Source of the DNA: Plantago major | Lineage: Eukaryota > Streptophyta > Magnoliopsida > Lamiales > Plantaginaceae | Assembly (NCBI GenBank): GCA_026545765.1 | Contig: CM048840.1 | Span: forward strand, 52,018,580 to 52,082,579 | Length of the DNA stretch: 64,000 nt | Direction of reading: 5' to 3' | Shown: in pieces, positions 11,314 through 21,331 of the stretch | Numbering within the stretch: position 1 is the stretch's first letter | Layout: every line of letters begins with the position of its first letter | The notes under the pieces: model-generated | The model's input: the letters and a program-made list of their open reading frames with translations, nothing else | The model's database searches: none | Told to the model about the DNA's origin: nothing | Program-made: the position numbers and the translations under genes

Positions 11314-13038
11314 TTAGTCCATAGGCATCTCCATTAACCCAAGACTATGTCTTAAGGTCAAGAACCGGCTTTCTTGTACGGGCTTGGTGAAGATATCTGC
11401 AAGTTGGTCTTCTGTGCCAATCTTGAGTATCTCTGTATTGCCTTTCTCAACATGGTCTATGATGAAGTGGTGTCTAAAATCAATGTGCTTTGTTCTGGCA
11501 TGGAACTTGGGGTTCTGTGTGATTGCAATAGCACTTGTGTTATCACAGAAAATGGGAGTTTTCTCTTCATTGAATCCATAGTCTCTGAGTTGTTGTTGAA
11601 TCCATAGAATTTGTGTTGCACAACAACCAGCAGCAATATATTCAGCCTCTGTGGTAGAAGTTGCAATTGAGTTTTGCGTTTTGCTAAACCATGAGATAAG
11701 TCTAGTTCCCAGAAACTGGCAAGTTCCTGAGGTGCTTTTCCTATCAAGCATTGATCCAACATAATCAGCATCTGAGTAACCAGCCAAACTCAGTCCACTT
11801 TCTTTAGGATACCACAAACATACATCTACTGTACCTTTCACATACCTTAATATTTTCATAGCAATGTTGTAGTGTGATTGCATTGGATTTGTTTGAAATC
11901 TAGCACACACACCAACTACATATTGAATATCAGGTCTGCTTGCAGTAAGGTAAAGTATTGAACCTATCAATTTCCTATACTTGTGTTCATCAACACTCTT
12001 ATCTGATTCAGTATAGGTCATCTTGGTTCCTATGCTCATAGGTATCTTAGCATTCTTTTCAGAAGGCTTAAGATTGAACTTTGTGAGCATGTCTTTTGCA
12101 TACTTTGTCTGACTAATGAATATTCCATCATTGAGTTGCTTGACTTGCAATCCTAGGAAATAGTTCAATTCTCCCATCATGCTCATCTCAAACTTACTTT
12201 TCATGAGATTTGCAAAGTCATCACAAAGTTGCTTGTCCTTAGATCCAAATATAATGTCATCAACATATACTTGAACTAAGAGTAGTTTCCCATCATGATT
12301 TAAAGTAAATAAAGTTTTATCAACTTCACCTTTCTTGAAACCACTTTCCAGAAGGTATTTGGCCAAAGTGCCATACCATGCTCTTGGAGCCTGTTTCAGT
12401 CCATATAGAGATTTCTGTAGCTTATAGACCATTCTACTTTCTGAGGAAACTTCAAAGCCAGGTGGTTGTTCAACATAGACTTCCTCAGCAAGTTCACCAT
12501 TCAAGAATGCACTCTTGACATCCATCTGATAAACTTTAAAGTCTTTATGAGCTGCAAAGTCCAGAAAGAGTCTTATTGCATCCAATCTGGCAACTGGTGC
12601 ATATGACTCATCAAAATCTAAACCTTCAGTCTGGGTGAATCCCTTGGCAGCCAACCTTGCTTTGTTTCTGGTTATTTCACCAAATTCATTCATCTTGTAT
12701 CTGAAACCCCACTTAGTTCCAATCAAAGATATTCCTTCTACAAATGGAACTAGTTTCCAGACTTTGTTTCTCTCAAACTGATCCAAGTCTTCTTGCATTG
12801 CAGAGATCCAGTCTTGGTCTCTTAATGCTTCTTGTATAGTTTTAGGTTCAATGTTTGAGATGAAACATCCAAAGAGAGAGTTAGCATTTTCAGCTATTGC
12901 TCTCCTAGTCCTAACACCTTGATTGATTGGTCCAATCACATCTTTTGCAGGATGATCCTTGATCCATCTCATCATGGGTTTAGGGCTAGTAGGGTCAACA
13001 TCTATGTGATCTGAATGTGAATCACTATGATTATGACT
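11314..13038 (-). pseudogene. Copia pol, RT and RNase H part (copy 1)
   Basis: Clear Ty1/copia reverse transcriptase motifs appear in order: [32 protein letters not shown] and the catalytic VYVDDIIFG. RNase H follows with [16 protein letters not shown] and [10 protein letters not shown], and the C-terminal part has [10 protein letters not shown] and DIFTKPV. It copies element RNA into DNA and degrades the RNA. The upstream part of pol continues at 17402, on the far side of the CACTA insertion. This is the best preserved part of copy 1. It is a fossil copy because the polyprotein is interrupted. Confidence 0.92.
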
Positions 13039-13041
13039 TGA

Positions 13042-13450
13042 CACTACAAAAAATCTGGCCTGTAGCGACGGATAGATCCGTCGCTACAGGCCAGCTATCC
13101 GTCGCCCCAGCTCTGGCGACGGATCGGGCGACGGATAGAAAATCCGTCGCCCCCCTGGAGCTGTGGCGACGGATAACAATCCGTCGTCCAATTCGCGACG
13201 GATTGGACGACGGATTGACTGTCCAATTTTTTTTTTTAATTCCGAAATATAGCGACGGATAGATTCTATCCGTCGCTAAATATAGCGACGGATAGAATCT
13301 ATCCGTCGCTAAATATAGCGACGGATAGAATCTATCCGTCGCTATATTTAGCGACGGATAGAATCTATCCGTCGCTACATTTAGCGACGGATAGATCCTA
13401 TCCGTCGCTAAATATTGGACTAGTGACGAATTTGAAATTCCGTCACTAAT
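13042..13450. repeat. CACTA terminus with subterminal GCGACGGATA array (3' side)
   Basis: Ten or more copies of GCGACGGATA or TATCCGTCGC occur in head-to-head pairs such as GCGACGGATAGAATCTATCC. In En/Spm elements, subterminal arrays of this kind bind the TNPA-type protein. Here the pairs form near-perfect palindromes that could extrude hairpins. The binding role is known for the family and inferred for this copy. Confidence 0.9.
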
Positions 13451-13652
13451 TCCACACCGTGAATTCGTCACTAATTCCGTCACTATTTATTTCATATTAA
13501 TCCCTATTTTTTAGTTCACCTATTTAATCAATATAATGTTCGATAATAAATCAATAATACGAAAAATGTTTCAATGAATAAAAAGTAATATTCGAGTGGA
13601 GAAATTATCCAAACAAGTGTAAATATGAAAAAATCAACATACAGATACATAA
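13451..13652. other. AT-rich spacer in CACTA element
   Basis: About 200 bp of AT-rich sequence between the subterminal array and the end of the TNPA-like gene. It is probably the gene's 3' trailer. No feature is recognised. Confidence 0.5.
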
Positions 13653-15568
13653 CTAGCTATCGACGGGTGGGTGGGTGATGGCGGGCTGGGACATGAATGC
13701 TCCATCAGAATCAAGGCGCTGTTCTCCTCCTTCGTTCTCTTCATGGCGCTCCATCTCTTGAGTTAGCGAGCAACATGTTCCCGGACCATGATCGCACCAT
13801 TTCGAGACACAGTCCTGTGTAAACCGACGTCTGGATCTGGGGCGATGATGAGAACGCCGGACTAGCCGATTTGCAAACCGAGGCTCCGAGTCCATATATT
13901 CGTCCTTTCTTGTCCGGTTTGTTGACCTCTAGGAAGATGTTGTCAACTTGTTCGATTGACAACACATCACCGTCTCGTCCTCCGCCTCGCCACCGAAAGC
14001 ATCAACCTCACCGAAATCGTAAATAGCAGATATAATGATCGATTCGTTTTAAAAAGTAACTTGTAATAGTGTACAAATATGAACTTTAAGCAACATAAAC
14101 ATACCGTAATAGACGATGCCCGGATTGGTCCATACCCATACCGCTTGGCCTTCTTGAAGATGGCATACTTGGATGTCACCTCCCCGTGCCACCAATCAAA
14201 CCAGATCTAGTCAACAATTTATCATCTACAAGTAATAGAGCATACGTAATGCTAGATTGCAAAACACATATATACGCACCGATTGATAATAATCGCATAT
14301 GAGATCGCCTCCCAAGGTGGTGAACGGCCCTTCTGCCGTGACGATGGATGCCGGTTACTGTTGGTCAAGCAACGTCCGGACATCGATTCGGCCGATGGGC
14401 ATCCCAAAGGGCCCACTCGTTGCATCAACTGTGGAGGATTGGGCCACCCGATCCCGAATGGCCTTCCACGTCTGCACCATATCCTCAGATTTGGATCCCA
14501 GTCTAAATAAACACGCCAGATCTGTGGGATCAACCTGCTGGGAATGAAGTACTCCTTCTACATTCCCAATTTCATACAACATCCAAAGTCAATACATGTC
14601 CTAACAACATAACAGATATGGTGACTAACATATCAACCAAATAAAGTGGCTAACATACCACTCACATATAGTGGCTAACATACCACTCACATTGTCCTAA
14701 AATTTACTAACACAATGGTGACTAACATATCACCCAAATAAAGTGGCTAACATACCACTCACATACAGTGGCTAACATACCACTCACATTGTCCTAAAAT
14801 TTACTAACACAATGGTGACTAACATATCACCCAAATAAAGTGGCTAACATACCACTCACATACAGTGGCTAACATACCACTCATATTAAAACGATTAATT
14901 ATAATTACAAACAAATGAATGTCATATTTTAACTTACCCTCAGCTCATCGAAGTACTCGGCCCTCATGCGCTCCGAGATGTGGCTCCAACACTCACCACC
15001 CTGCCCCGGTGGCTCTCTCCTGCTCCGGAAGATGTCACCTAGTTTGTTGTGCACCTCCCGAGGCCATAAGCTGTTGTCAATGTATAAGATACAAGAAACG
15101 AATATGCATTACTTTAGTACAACAATTTATACTTGTCAACTATCATTATCAGTTATGTTTTAGATATTTAAGAAGAATGTATAATACTTACTTGGCAGGA
15201 CCAATAGGGAAAATCACAGGCAAGCCGTCCACGTGACGTTGGGATTGTTTGGATCGAACGAGGTAGGGACAATCGTCGTGGTCGCCCTCCAAAGATGTGT
15301 CCGCTGTTGGTAGAGCCACGGCTGCTCTCTCCTGCCCGGGGGGTCTCAGGAATCCGAGACCTGCTGTCCTGATCTTCGGAGCCCTCCCTGTCTGACGGTG
15401 TCCCCGACCCACCACTATCATGCTGCCGGCTGCGTGGGGGGGGACGATAGGTGGACGGCCTCTGTCATGCATCTGCAAAAAATGTAATAAATACAATAAA
15501 AATGTGTTAGTACGAGTTATAATACATAACAGATTATAATAACACATATAATTACTCATAATACACAT
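13653..15568 (-). pseudogene. Transposase_24 / TNPA-like CACTA gene, multi-exon
   Basis: The likely exons run downwards on the minus strand. The first (about 15568-15192) is Arg/Pro-rich, ends in DGLPVIFPIGPAK and is followed by GTAAGT. A second (about 15070-14938) reads WPREVHNKLGDIFRSRREPP and is also followed by GTAAGT. A third (about 14583-14281) contains DMVQTWKAIRDRVAQSS. A short fourth (about 14207-14108) has SKYAIFKKAKRYGYGPIRAS before a GTATGT donor. The last (about 13965-13740) has IFLEVNKPDKKGRIYGLGASV, like the C-terminal GRV.GLG pattern of plant Ptta/En/Spm proteins. Such proteins bind the subterminal repeats and assist transposition. The exon limits are my reading of splice signals, and whether the gene is intact is unclear. 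The intron between the second and third exons holds the 97-bp hairpin array. Confidence 0.6.
14610..14885. repeat. 97-bp tandem array of hairpins in a CACTA intron
   Basis: About three units with a period of exactly 97 bp (matching points at 14643, 14740 and 14837). Each unit holds two copies of AGTGGCTAACATACCACT and one of GGTGACTAACATATCACC. These are inverted repeats sharing the loop CTAACATA but with different, still complementary stems. The array fills an intron of the TNPA-like gene. Confidence 0.85.
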
Positions 15569-16330
15569 AATATACCGTTATCGCCGTCCTCTAAGACTAC
15601 ATATTGGTCCTCGTGCAGATCAAACAGCTCATCATCTGCTTCTATGGGATCTTCTGCTTGTTTATCGACATCCTCTTGTTGGTACGAGTTCGTAATTGAG
15701 TCGTCTTTCTCAATGTACTCCACTTTCGAGCGAGCACGAATAGGTACCGCAGCTAACCATTCCCCCTTATCGCGTTTTCTGCTTGGATATTCAAGAAACA
15801 CCACTTGTCGTGCTTGAGTCGCCAGAATAAATGGTTCATACTTGGTTCGGTACCTCTTCTTTTGGTTCACATCAACCATTTCAAACCGCTCGAGGGAAGT
15901 ACCACATTTTCTTATGTGAGAGATTTTTCTTTTGTCGTTTCTTTGCAGCCCCCTCCTTGTAACGCTTGTACCGTTCCTTACCACAGAACTTGCATTCTAT
16001 TAGATCTGCATCCTCCTCCCAATATATCATGCACATTTTCGGACAACAGTCTATGGTTACCACAGGCAGCCCTAATCCCCGCATCTTTTTCTTCGCTTGG
16101 TAAAAGTTGGTGGGAACTAGGTTTTCTTCAGGACAAAGGTCCGACATTACGTCAACCCATTCATTGAAGCTCGTTTGATTGGCCATTAGCCTTACAACTC
16201 ATTAGCCGAGATAACAAAGACAACTCAGTGAGCTTACACCCCGGGTAAACCGGCTTCCTTGATGATTCTAACAAGTCAAAGAACAACTGATCCTCGGGAT
16301 TCGGTGGTTCCTCCACCTCCAATTCGGATA
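15557..16330 (-). pseudogene. CACTA TNP2-like transposase, N- and C-terminal parts only
   Basis: The N-terminal part is at about 16330-15890. It starts with acidic sequence and a LFFDLLESS...VYPGC stretch, then TSFNEWVDVMSDLCPEE and the Cys cluster TIDCCPKMCMIYWEED...CKFCGKERYK, typical of tnp2 transposases. Immediately after KKMWYFP the sequence passes to a DUF4216-like C-terminal domain: EMVDVNQKKRYRTKYEPFIL, then ATQARQVVFLEYPS. A full TNP2 has about 500 residues with the catalytic core between these parts. Here they lie almost side by side, so the core was deleted. The two parts are also in different frames. The gene cannot encode an active transposase, although its termini look usable in trans. 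Confidence 0.8.
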
Positions 16331-16990
16331 AGAAGATTGTAGAGGTTAATTGTTAATTATTATATGTTGCTTATAAATTAATTATTAATTAAGTGTTCGA
16401 TATTTACAAAATTGGGAATATAATTTAACCATTTCAACCTCTTAGTACATATATTATATACTTAACATACATATCAAATTAACTAATTACTCTATACATA
16501 TCGAATTACTACATATATTCATATCAAATTACATACTTAACATACAAATTTATCAAATCAAAACTACATACTTCTATACTTAACAAACATATCAAATTAA
16601 CTAAACTAACTATATATACTTAACACACAAATCAAACTAACTACATACATTCATACATACCAAACTTAATTAACATACTACATACATTCATATCATTAAT
16701 TAAACTAACTATCAAATTGAACAAATTACATATAATTAATCAAATTAACTAAACTAACTACTACATACTTATCATATATACATATAATTGCTCAAATTAA
16801 TCAAAATAAACAAAATCCCCAAATTTTTAAAAACTAGGGTTTTAGCAAAATACCTTGATTAATCGGTAGAAATCTGAAATTGATCAAGAAGCAAACTCCT
16901 TGTCACGAGCTTCGATTAGGCACCAAGATCGGCGAATAACGGATGATTGGCCGAAAAACGGGATTGAGGAGAAGAAGAAAATGAGGAAGA
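16331..16990. other. AT-rich 5' region of CACTA element
   Basis: About 650 bp, very AT-rich, with many ACATA/CATAT repeats between about 16430 and 16790. It is probably promoter and leader of the TNP2-like gene on the minus strand. The part near 16900-16990 is purine-rich. No protein family is seen. Confidence 0.5.
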
Positions 16991-17398
16991 AGAAGGAAGA
17001 AGATGAAGAAATGAGGATTCTGCCCTCTGTTTGCCGGAAAATAAGAACTCTGGGCCGACGGACACGTATCCGTCGGCCCAGAGGCCGATCCGTCGCCGAT
17101 CAGGCGGCGGATAGAATCCGTCGCCTTATAGCGACGGATAATCTATCCGTCGCCCAGTTTTTTATATTTTTTTTTTTTTAAAAAAAAAGTCAAACCTGGG
17201 CGACGGATAATAATTATCCGTCGCCCAATTTAGCGACGGATAAGTTATCCGTCGCTAATAAGCGACGGATAACTGTTATCCGTCGTGAATTGGGACGACG
17301 GATAGATTCCGTCGCCCCAATAGGCGATCCGTCGTTATGGGGCGACGGATAAATTCCGTCGCCCCATAACGTCGTTTTTTAATGTTTTTCTTGTAGTG
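16991..17398. repeat. CACTA terminus with subterminal repeats (5' side)
   Basis: This end carries the same GCGACGGATA/TATCCGTCGC palindromic pairs as the other terminus, then the inverted end TTGTAGTG. It has about ten motif copies, separated by a T/A homopolymer at about 17158-17188. It mirrors 13042-13450. Confidence 0.9.
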
Positions 17399-17401
17399 TG
17401 A

Positions 17402-19000
17402 TACTTCTTCAGTATCTGTGACATCTTACACCTCAGAGGGGCGGTGAATGTCTGACACTTGCTCAGTGTGAGAGCTTTCTGGGACATGCCTGTCAGAGAG
17501 GTCATTTCCAGAGTTAGCTCTCTGATGAACATCTCCAGTTTCCATTTCTGGAATTCTCATAGGAAATTCTTCATCATGTATGAGAATCATCTGGTTGTTA
17601 CTAGGCATTTCATGTTTTTCTTCGTCAGAGTCATCCTCCCTTTCCACAATGATGTTTTTCCTTTCTGAGGGTTCTTCTTCAGAATCCTTTATCATTAGTT
17701 CACCTTTCTGGGAGTTCATCAGTAAGGGGTGTTTTCTTGCTTCCTTCATAGAATACAACATGAACTGATTCTTCAATCTTCTTTGTTCTTTTGTTGTAAA
17801 CTCTGTATGCTTTGCTATTCATAGAATAACTAAGAAACACACCTTCATCTGCCTTTGGTTGAAATGTTCTTCGATACTCTTTTCCATTGTTAAGAACAAA
17901 ACATCTACAACCAAACACTTTCAGATGTTTGATATTAGGGGGTCTACCAACCAAGAGTTCATAGGGGGTCTTGTCATGGTGTTTGTTTATCAAACATCTG
18001 TTCTGAGTGTAGCATGCTGTGTTTACAGCTTCAACCCAATAAACTTCACTTATTTCAGTGTCAGCTAGCATTGTCCTTGCTACTTCTTTAAGGGTTCTAT
18101 TTTTCCTTTCTGCAACACCATTTTGTTGTGGTGTTCTCACAGAGGAAAGTTGGTGTTGTATACCTTTGCTGGTACAAAACTCCTTTATGTACTGGTTGAC
18201 AAACTCGAGACCATGGTGCATTACGATTGCAGATACCTTGTCATTATTCATGACTTCAAGCTTATTCAGCAAGTTTGGTATCTCCACCCTAGCATCAGAT
18301 TTGTGCTTTAGAAAGACAACCCAAGTGAATCTTGAGAAGTCATCTACAACAACCAGACCATACTTCTTTCCTGCATAACTAGTTACAGATGATTCAAAAA
18401 GATCCATGTGTAATAGTTGCAGTGGTCTAATACTAGAGTGTCTGGTTTTGGACTTGAAAGAGATCTTGGATTGTTTCCCCATCTGACAGGCAGAACAGAT
18501 ACCATCCTTTCTGAAAGATGTTTTGGGAAGGCCAACCACTAGCTTTTTCTTGGCAAGTTTGTTCAGAGTTTTGAAATTCAAGTGACTCATTCTTTTGTGC
18601 CATAACCAGTGCTCTCCTGTGTGACCTGATTGACTCACCATGAGACATTCTTTAGTTGTGGCAGATGCCCAATCGGTAACATAAAGACTGCCTTTCCGCC
18701 GAGCAACCAAGAATGTCTGCTTTGAATCATTGTCTATAAGTTTGCAACACTTTGCTTTGAATTTCACAATGAATCCCTTGTCTGCAAACTGGCTCATGCT
18801 AAATAGATTATATTTCAAACCTTTAACATGTAATATGTCAGTGATTGTTAATGATCCTAATTTGACGTTGCCAGATCCCAGAGAGCTTGATGTCTGGTCC
18901 AGTGTTGCAAGCTTTGTAGTTGACCAAATTTGCTTTGTCTCCTGTCATGTGCTTTCCGCATCCACTATCAAATAGCCATTGAGCCTTAGTCCAAGAGGCG
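17402..19000 (-). pseudogene. Copia pol, protease and integrase part (copy 1)
   Basis: The protease signature WLFDSGCGKHMTG lies at about 18981-18945. Integrase follows on the minus strand. Its HHCC zinc finger includes HKRMSHLNFKTLNKL and ICSACQMGKQ, and its catalytic core includes LHMDLFES, GLVVVDDFSRFTW and TPQQNGVAERKNRTL. After the core come FGCRCFVLN and YSMNSKAYRVYNK, then an acidic linker towards RT that is cut by the CACTA insertion. The integrase inserts the cDNA. This is a fossil copy with several breaks. Confidence 0.88.
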
Positions 19001-20779
19001 TTCTGCACAAAACAGAAAATAGGAGTTAGGTTCTTGCCTCAGAGATAGAACCACTTAGACTAAACATTCTTCCAGTGGGAATCCACATTTTAGTGAATTT
19101 CTTGATCAGAAGGAGATGCAATAAAATCAGTAATTTTGATCTCAATCTTCCTTCTTGGGGTGTTTCTAGGTGTTCCCTTTGGGGCTTTACGGACCACAGG
19201 TTTCGGGTTGCTTTTCAAACTTAGCCTTCGACTGTGTTCCTTCTAGCTCGCATTCAGTTTTCAATTGGCTTGAGATTCTTCCACTTCTGTCATTTACGCG
19301 TGCAATATCAGCCTTGCGCCATTGTTCTTGTCCTTCCTTATATTGTTGCAGAAGGACCTTTCCAATAGCACGATAGCCAATGCCATTTCGAACACATTTG
19401 GCTTTCTGAATGCGCTCTTCAGAAGCCTTACTAGTTTCTGCACCATCTTTATTTTCATAAAATGGTACAGTAGAGAATTTCCTTATTCTAGCAATTCTTC
19501 CCTTCCTAGTAATGCATCAATGTGGATGGTTGCATATCTGAGGGTTGTGTTTCTTTTCAGAAACCTTATCCACATGTTTCTTGTGAAATTGTTGTTCTTT
19601 CAAAGGCTGGGTTGCAACTCCTTTTCCTTTGTCAACTACCCTAGCTTTCTGACCAATGCTATAGGTGGTTGAAAAATCATTCTGTTAACACAAAGGTCAA
19701 CCTTTCATCACTCTTCTTCAGAGGAGATGAATTACTTGATTGTTCATCAAGTCCAAGTCCACCTTTCTCAGAGGGATCTCTCAGATAGGATTGAACCTCA
19801 GTGAGAGTGTCACTAGCCTTTGCATAAGTTTGGAATGATAGCTCTTTCTTTCTGAGTTCTTCATTCTCAGAAAGCAGCTTCATCATTTTCTTATTAAGTT
19901 CATCCAAGGCTAGTTTGTGAGAATTTTCATTCTCAGATATCTGAGCTTTCAGAAAGGCTATTTCAGCGTTCTTGTTCTCGAGATACTGGTTAGCTCAGAA
20001 ACCTCTTTTTCAAGAGTTTCTTTGCTTTCCTCTAGAATTCTGGTTTTGGATTGTGCTTCCAGAAATTCTTTCTCATAACGATCCAATTCACTCTTGACCA
20101 ACTCCAGATCCTCAATTCCATCATCACTCTCATAGTACAGAAATTGTGAATTGTTAGTTACCTCATCAGCCATAAGACATATTTCAATGTTGGAGATGTC
20201 TGGACCAGCAATCTCAGCAATTCCACACATTTCATTCTTCTTAAGGCCGAAGTCGATTACATCATGGGTGATTCCACACAATTCTGGTGATGGTAGGTTT
20301 GAGTCATCTGAATCTCCATCTTCAGAATCTGTCTCAATGTCTAGAGCATCAAGTTGAATTTGAATCTTCTTCCTTTCTTCAGTCAGTAAGGCCCTTTGAT
20401 TTCTCTTGAAATTTCTTTTGTCCTTCTTGTCACCTGTCTTGAGCTTGTTTAAAGCAGGACAATCTCTCTCGAAGTGACCAGGCGTTTGACAATAGAAGCA
20501 GATATCATTTCCTATTTCTGCAGCTTCAGTACTAACACCTTTCTGAATGGGGTTGTTCAGAGAGTTGTTCATTTGTATGTTCTTATACTGATGATAGTTT
20601 GGGCCAAGATGCTTTTTCAGCTTTTCTTTAGCTTTTCTTCTCTCAATCTCTTGACTCACAAATTTCTTCATGTGTCTTACTGCAAGAGCATTTTCTTCAG
20701 ATGCATCTTTGGTATCCTTGTTTTCAGAAGTACCTTGAGAAACTAGAGAAAAACTTTGCAACTTTTCAGTTGTTTGCAC
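19001..20779 (-). pseudogene. Copia gag with CCHC zinc knuckle and coiled coil (copy 1)
   Basis: The best preserved part (20779-19958) has Lys-rich sequence, then the zinc knuckle CFYCQTPGHFERDC (CX2CX4HX4C). An acidic region and a coiled coil follow (SELDRYEKEFLEAQ), and the coiled coil continues at about 19907-19677 (NKKMMKLLSENEELRKKEL). Gag forms the particle and binds element RNA. A coiled coil in gag is common in Sireviruses. The stretch 19001-19677 links gag to protease and is Lys/Arg-rich. The gag N-terminus is not seen, because the inverted segment begins next to it. Confidence 0.8.
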
Positions 20780-20807
20780 AAGGCCAAGACTTGCTGTGGA
20801 ACCCTTT

Positions 20808-21331
20808 GAGTCATTCTACATTACTGAAGATCAATAGAATGGTGACATCAGATATCTGAGGATCATATATGATTACTTCAAGCTATCAGATATCAGAATT
20901 GAGCATGCCTGGAAATGGGGAAAGTATTTATGGGTCAAACACTTTGCTAAGAAGAATCCCACCAAATCATACAAAGAAGTATGTGGTTATGCCAGAGACA
21001 CTGAGATGTTGGTCAGAACCCTGCTCTTTGATTACTCAGATGATATCAAAAGAGTTGGAGATAGGGAGTATGCAAATTGATCCTTGGAGCTGCTGAAGTT
21101 TTGAAGACTTGAAGACAAGTTAATTAGGATGTTTACGTGGAGCTTGGTTACTCCTGTTGTCCTAGTTAACTATGTATTTTGTATCTTGCTGATTGTGCTT
21201 TATTGTTTTATCATTGTAAAAGTTATCTGTAAACTTTACTTGTAACATATATGATGAACCTACTCTCAGATATCAATCTATAAAAAGATAACTTGTCAGC
21301 AAAGATCACACCTTGTGATTTGGTTGATGTT
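20808..21331 (+). pseudogene. Inverted fragment of a Sirevirus 3' ORF end, beside the 5' LTR
   Basis: On the plus strand, opposite to the host copy, lies the end of a 3' ORF: motifs like WKWGKYLWVKHF and SYKEVCGYAR match the C-terminal domain at 5776-5165. Downstream non-coding sequence then runs up to the LTR edge. Its wording (GATATCTG, CACCTTGTGATTTGG) is closer to the subfamily B element at 24097-27560 than to copy 1. It lies where the primer-binding site and gag start would be expected. It looks like a captured or rearranged piece from a relative. Confidence 0.75.

Larger units (their letters stand above)
13042..17398 (-). mobile_element. CACTA (En/Spm) DNA transposon, internally deleted, TSD TGA
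   Basis: The left end reads CACTACAAAAAA and the right end TTTTTCTTGTAGTG, an inverted pair. TGA is duplicated at 13039-13041 and 17399-17401. Both subterminal regions hold arrays of GCGACGGATA and its complement. Two gene remnants lie on the minus strand: TNP2-like (about 16330-15557), then Transposase_24/TNPA-like (about 15568-13653). At 4357 bp it is short for an autonomous element. The TNP2 catalytic core is missing, so it should be non-autonomous, movable only by a relative. The equivalent site in copy 2 (about 53639) is uninterrupted, which confirms the insertion point. Confidence 0.95.

Noticed and set aside
11374-11607. Plus-strand open frames over the copia pol
   Set aside because: They are antisense shadows of the RNase H region, which carries strong motifs on the minus strand.
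13060-13450. CRISPR-like look of regularly spaced repeats
   Set aside because: The repeats are head-to-head palindromic pairs at both ends of an element with CACTA termini and a 3-bp duplication in plant DNA. There are no unique spacers of constant length and no cas genes.
13031-13483. Repetitive 150-codon open frame over the CACTA end
   Set aside because: Its repeated residues simply translate the subterminal DNA repeats. It runs across the transposon end and is not a gene.
16900-17181. Lys/Arg-rich open frame on the plus strand of the CACTA element
   Set aside because: It overlaps the terminal repeats and purine-rich leader and has no family resemblance.
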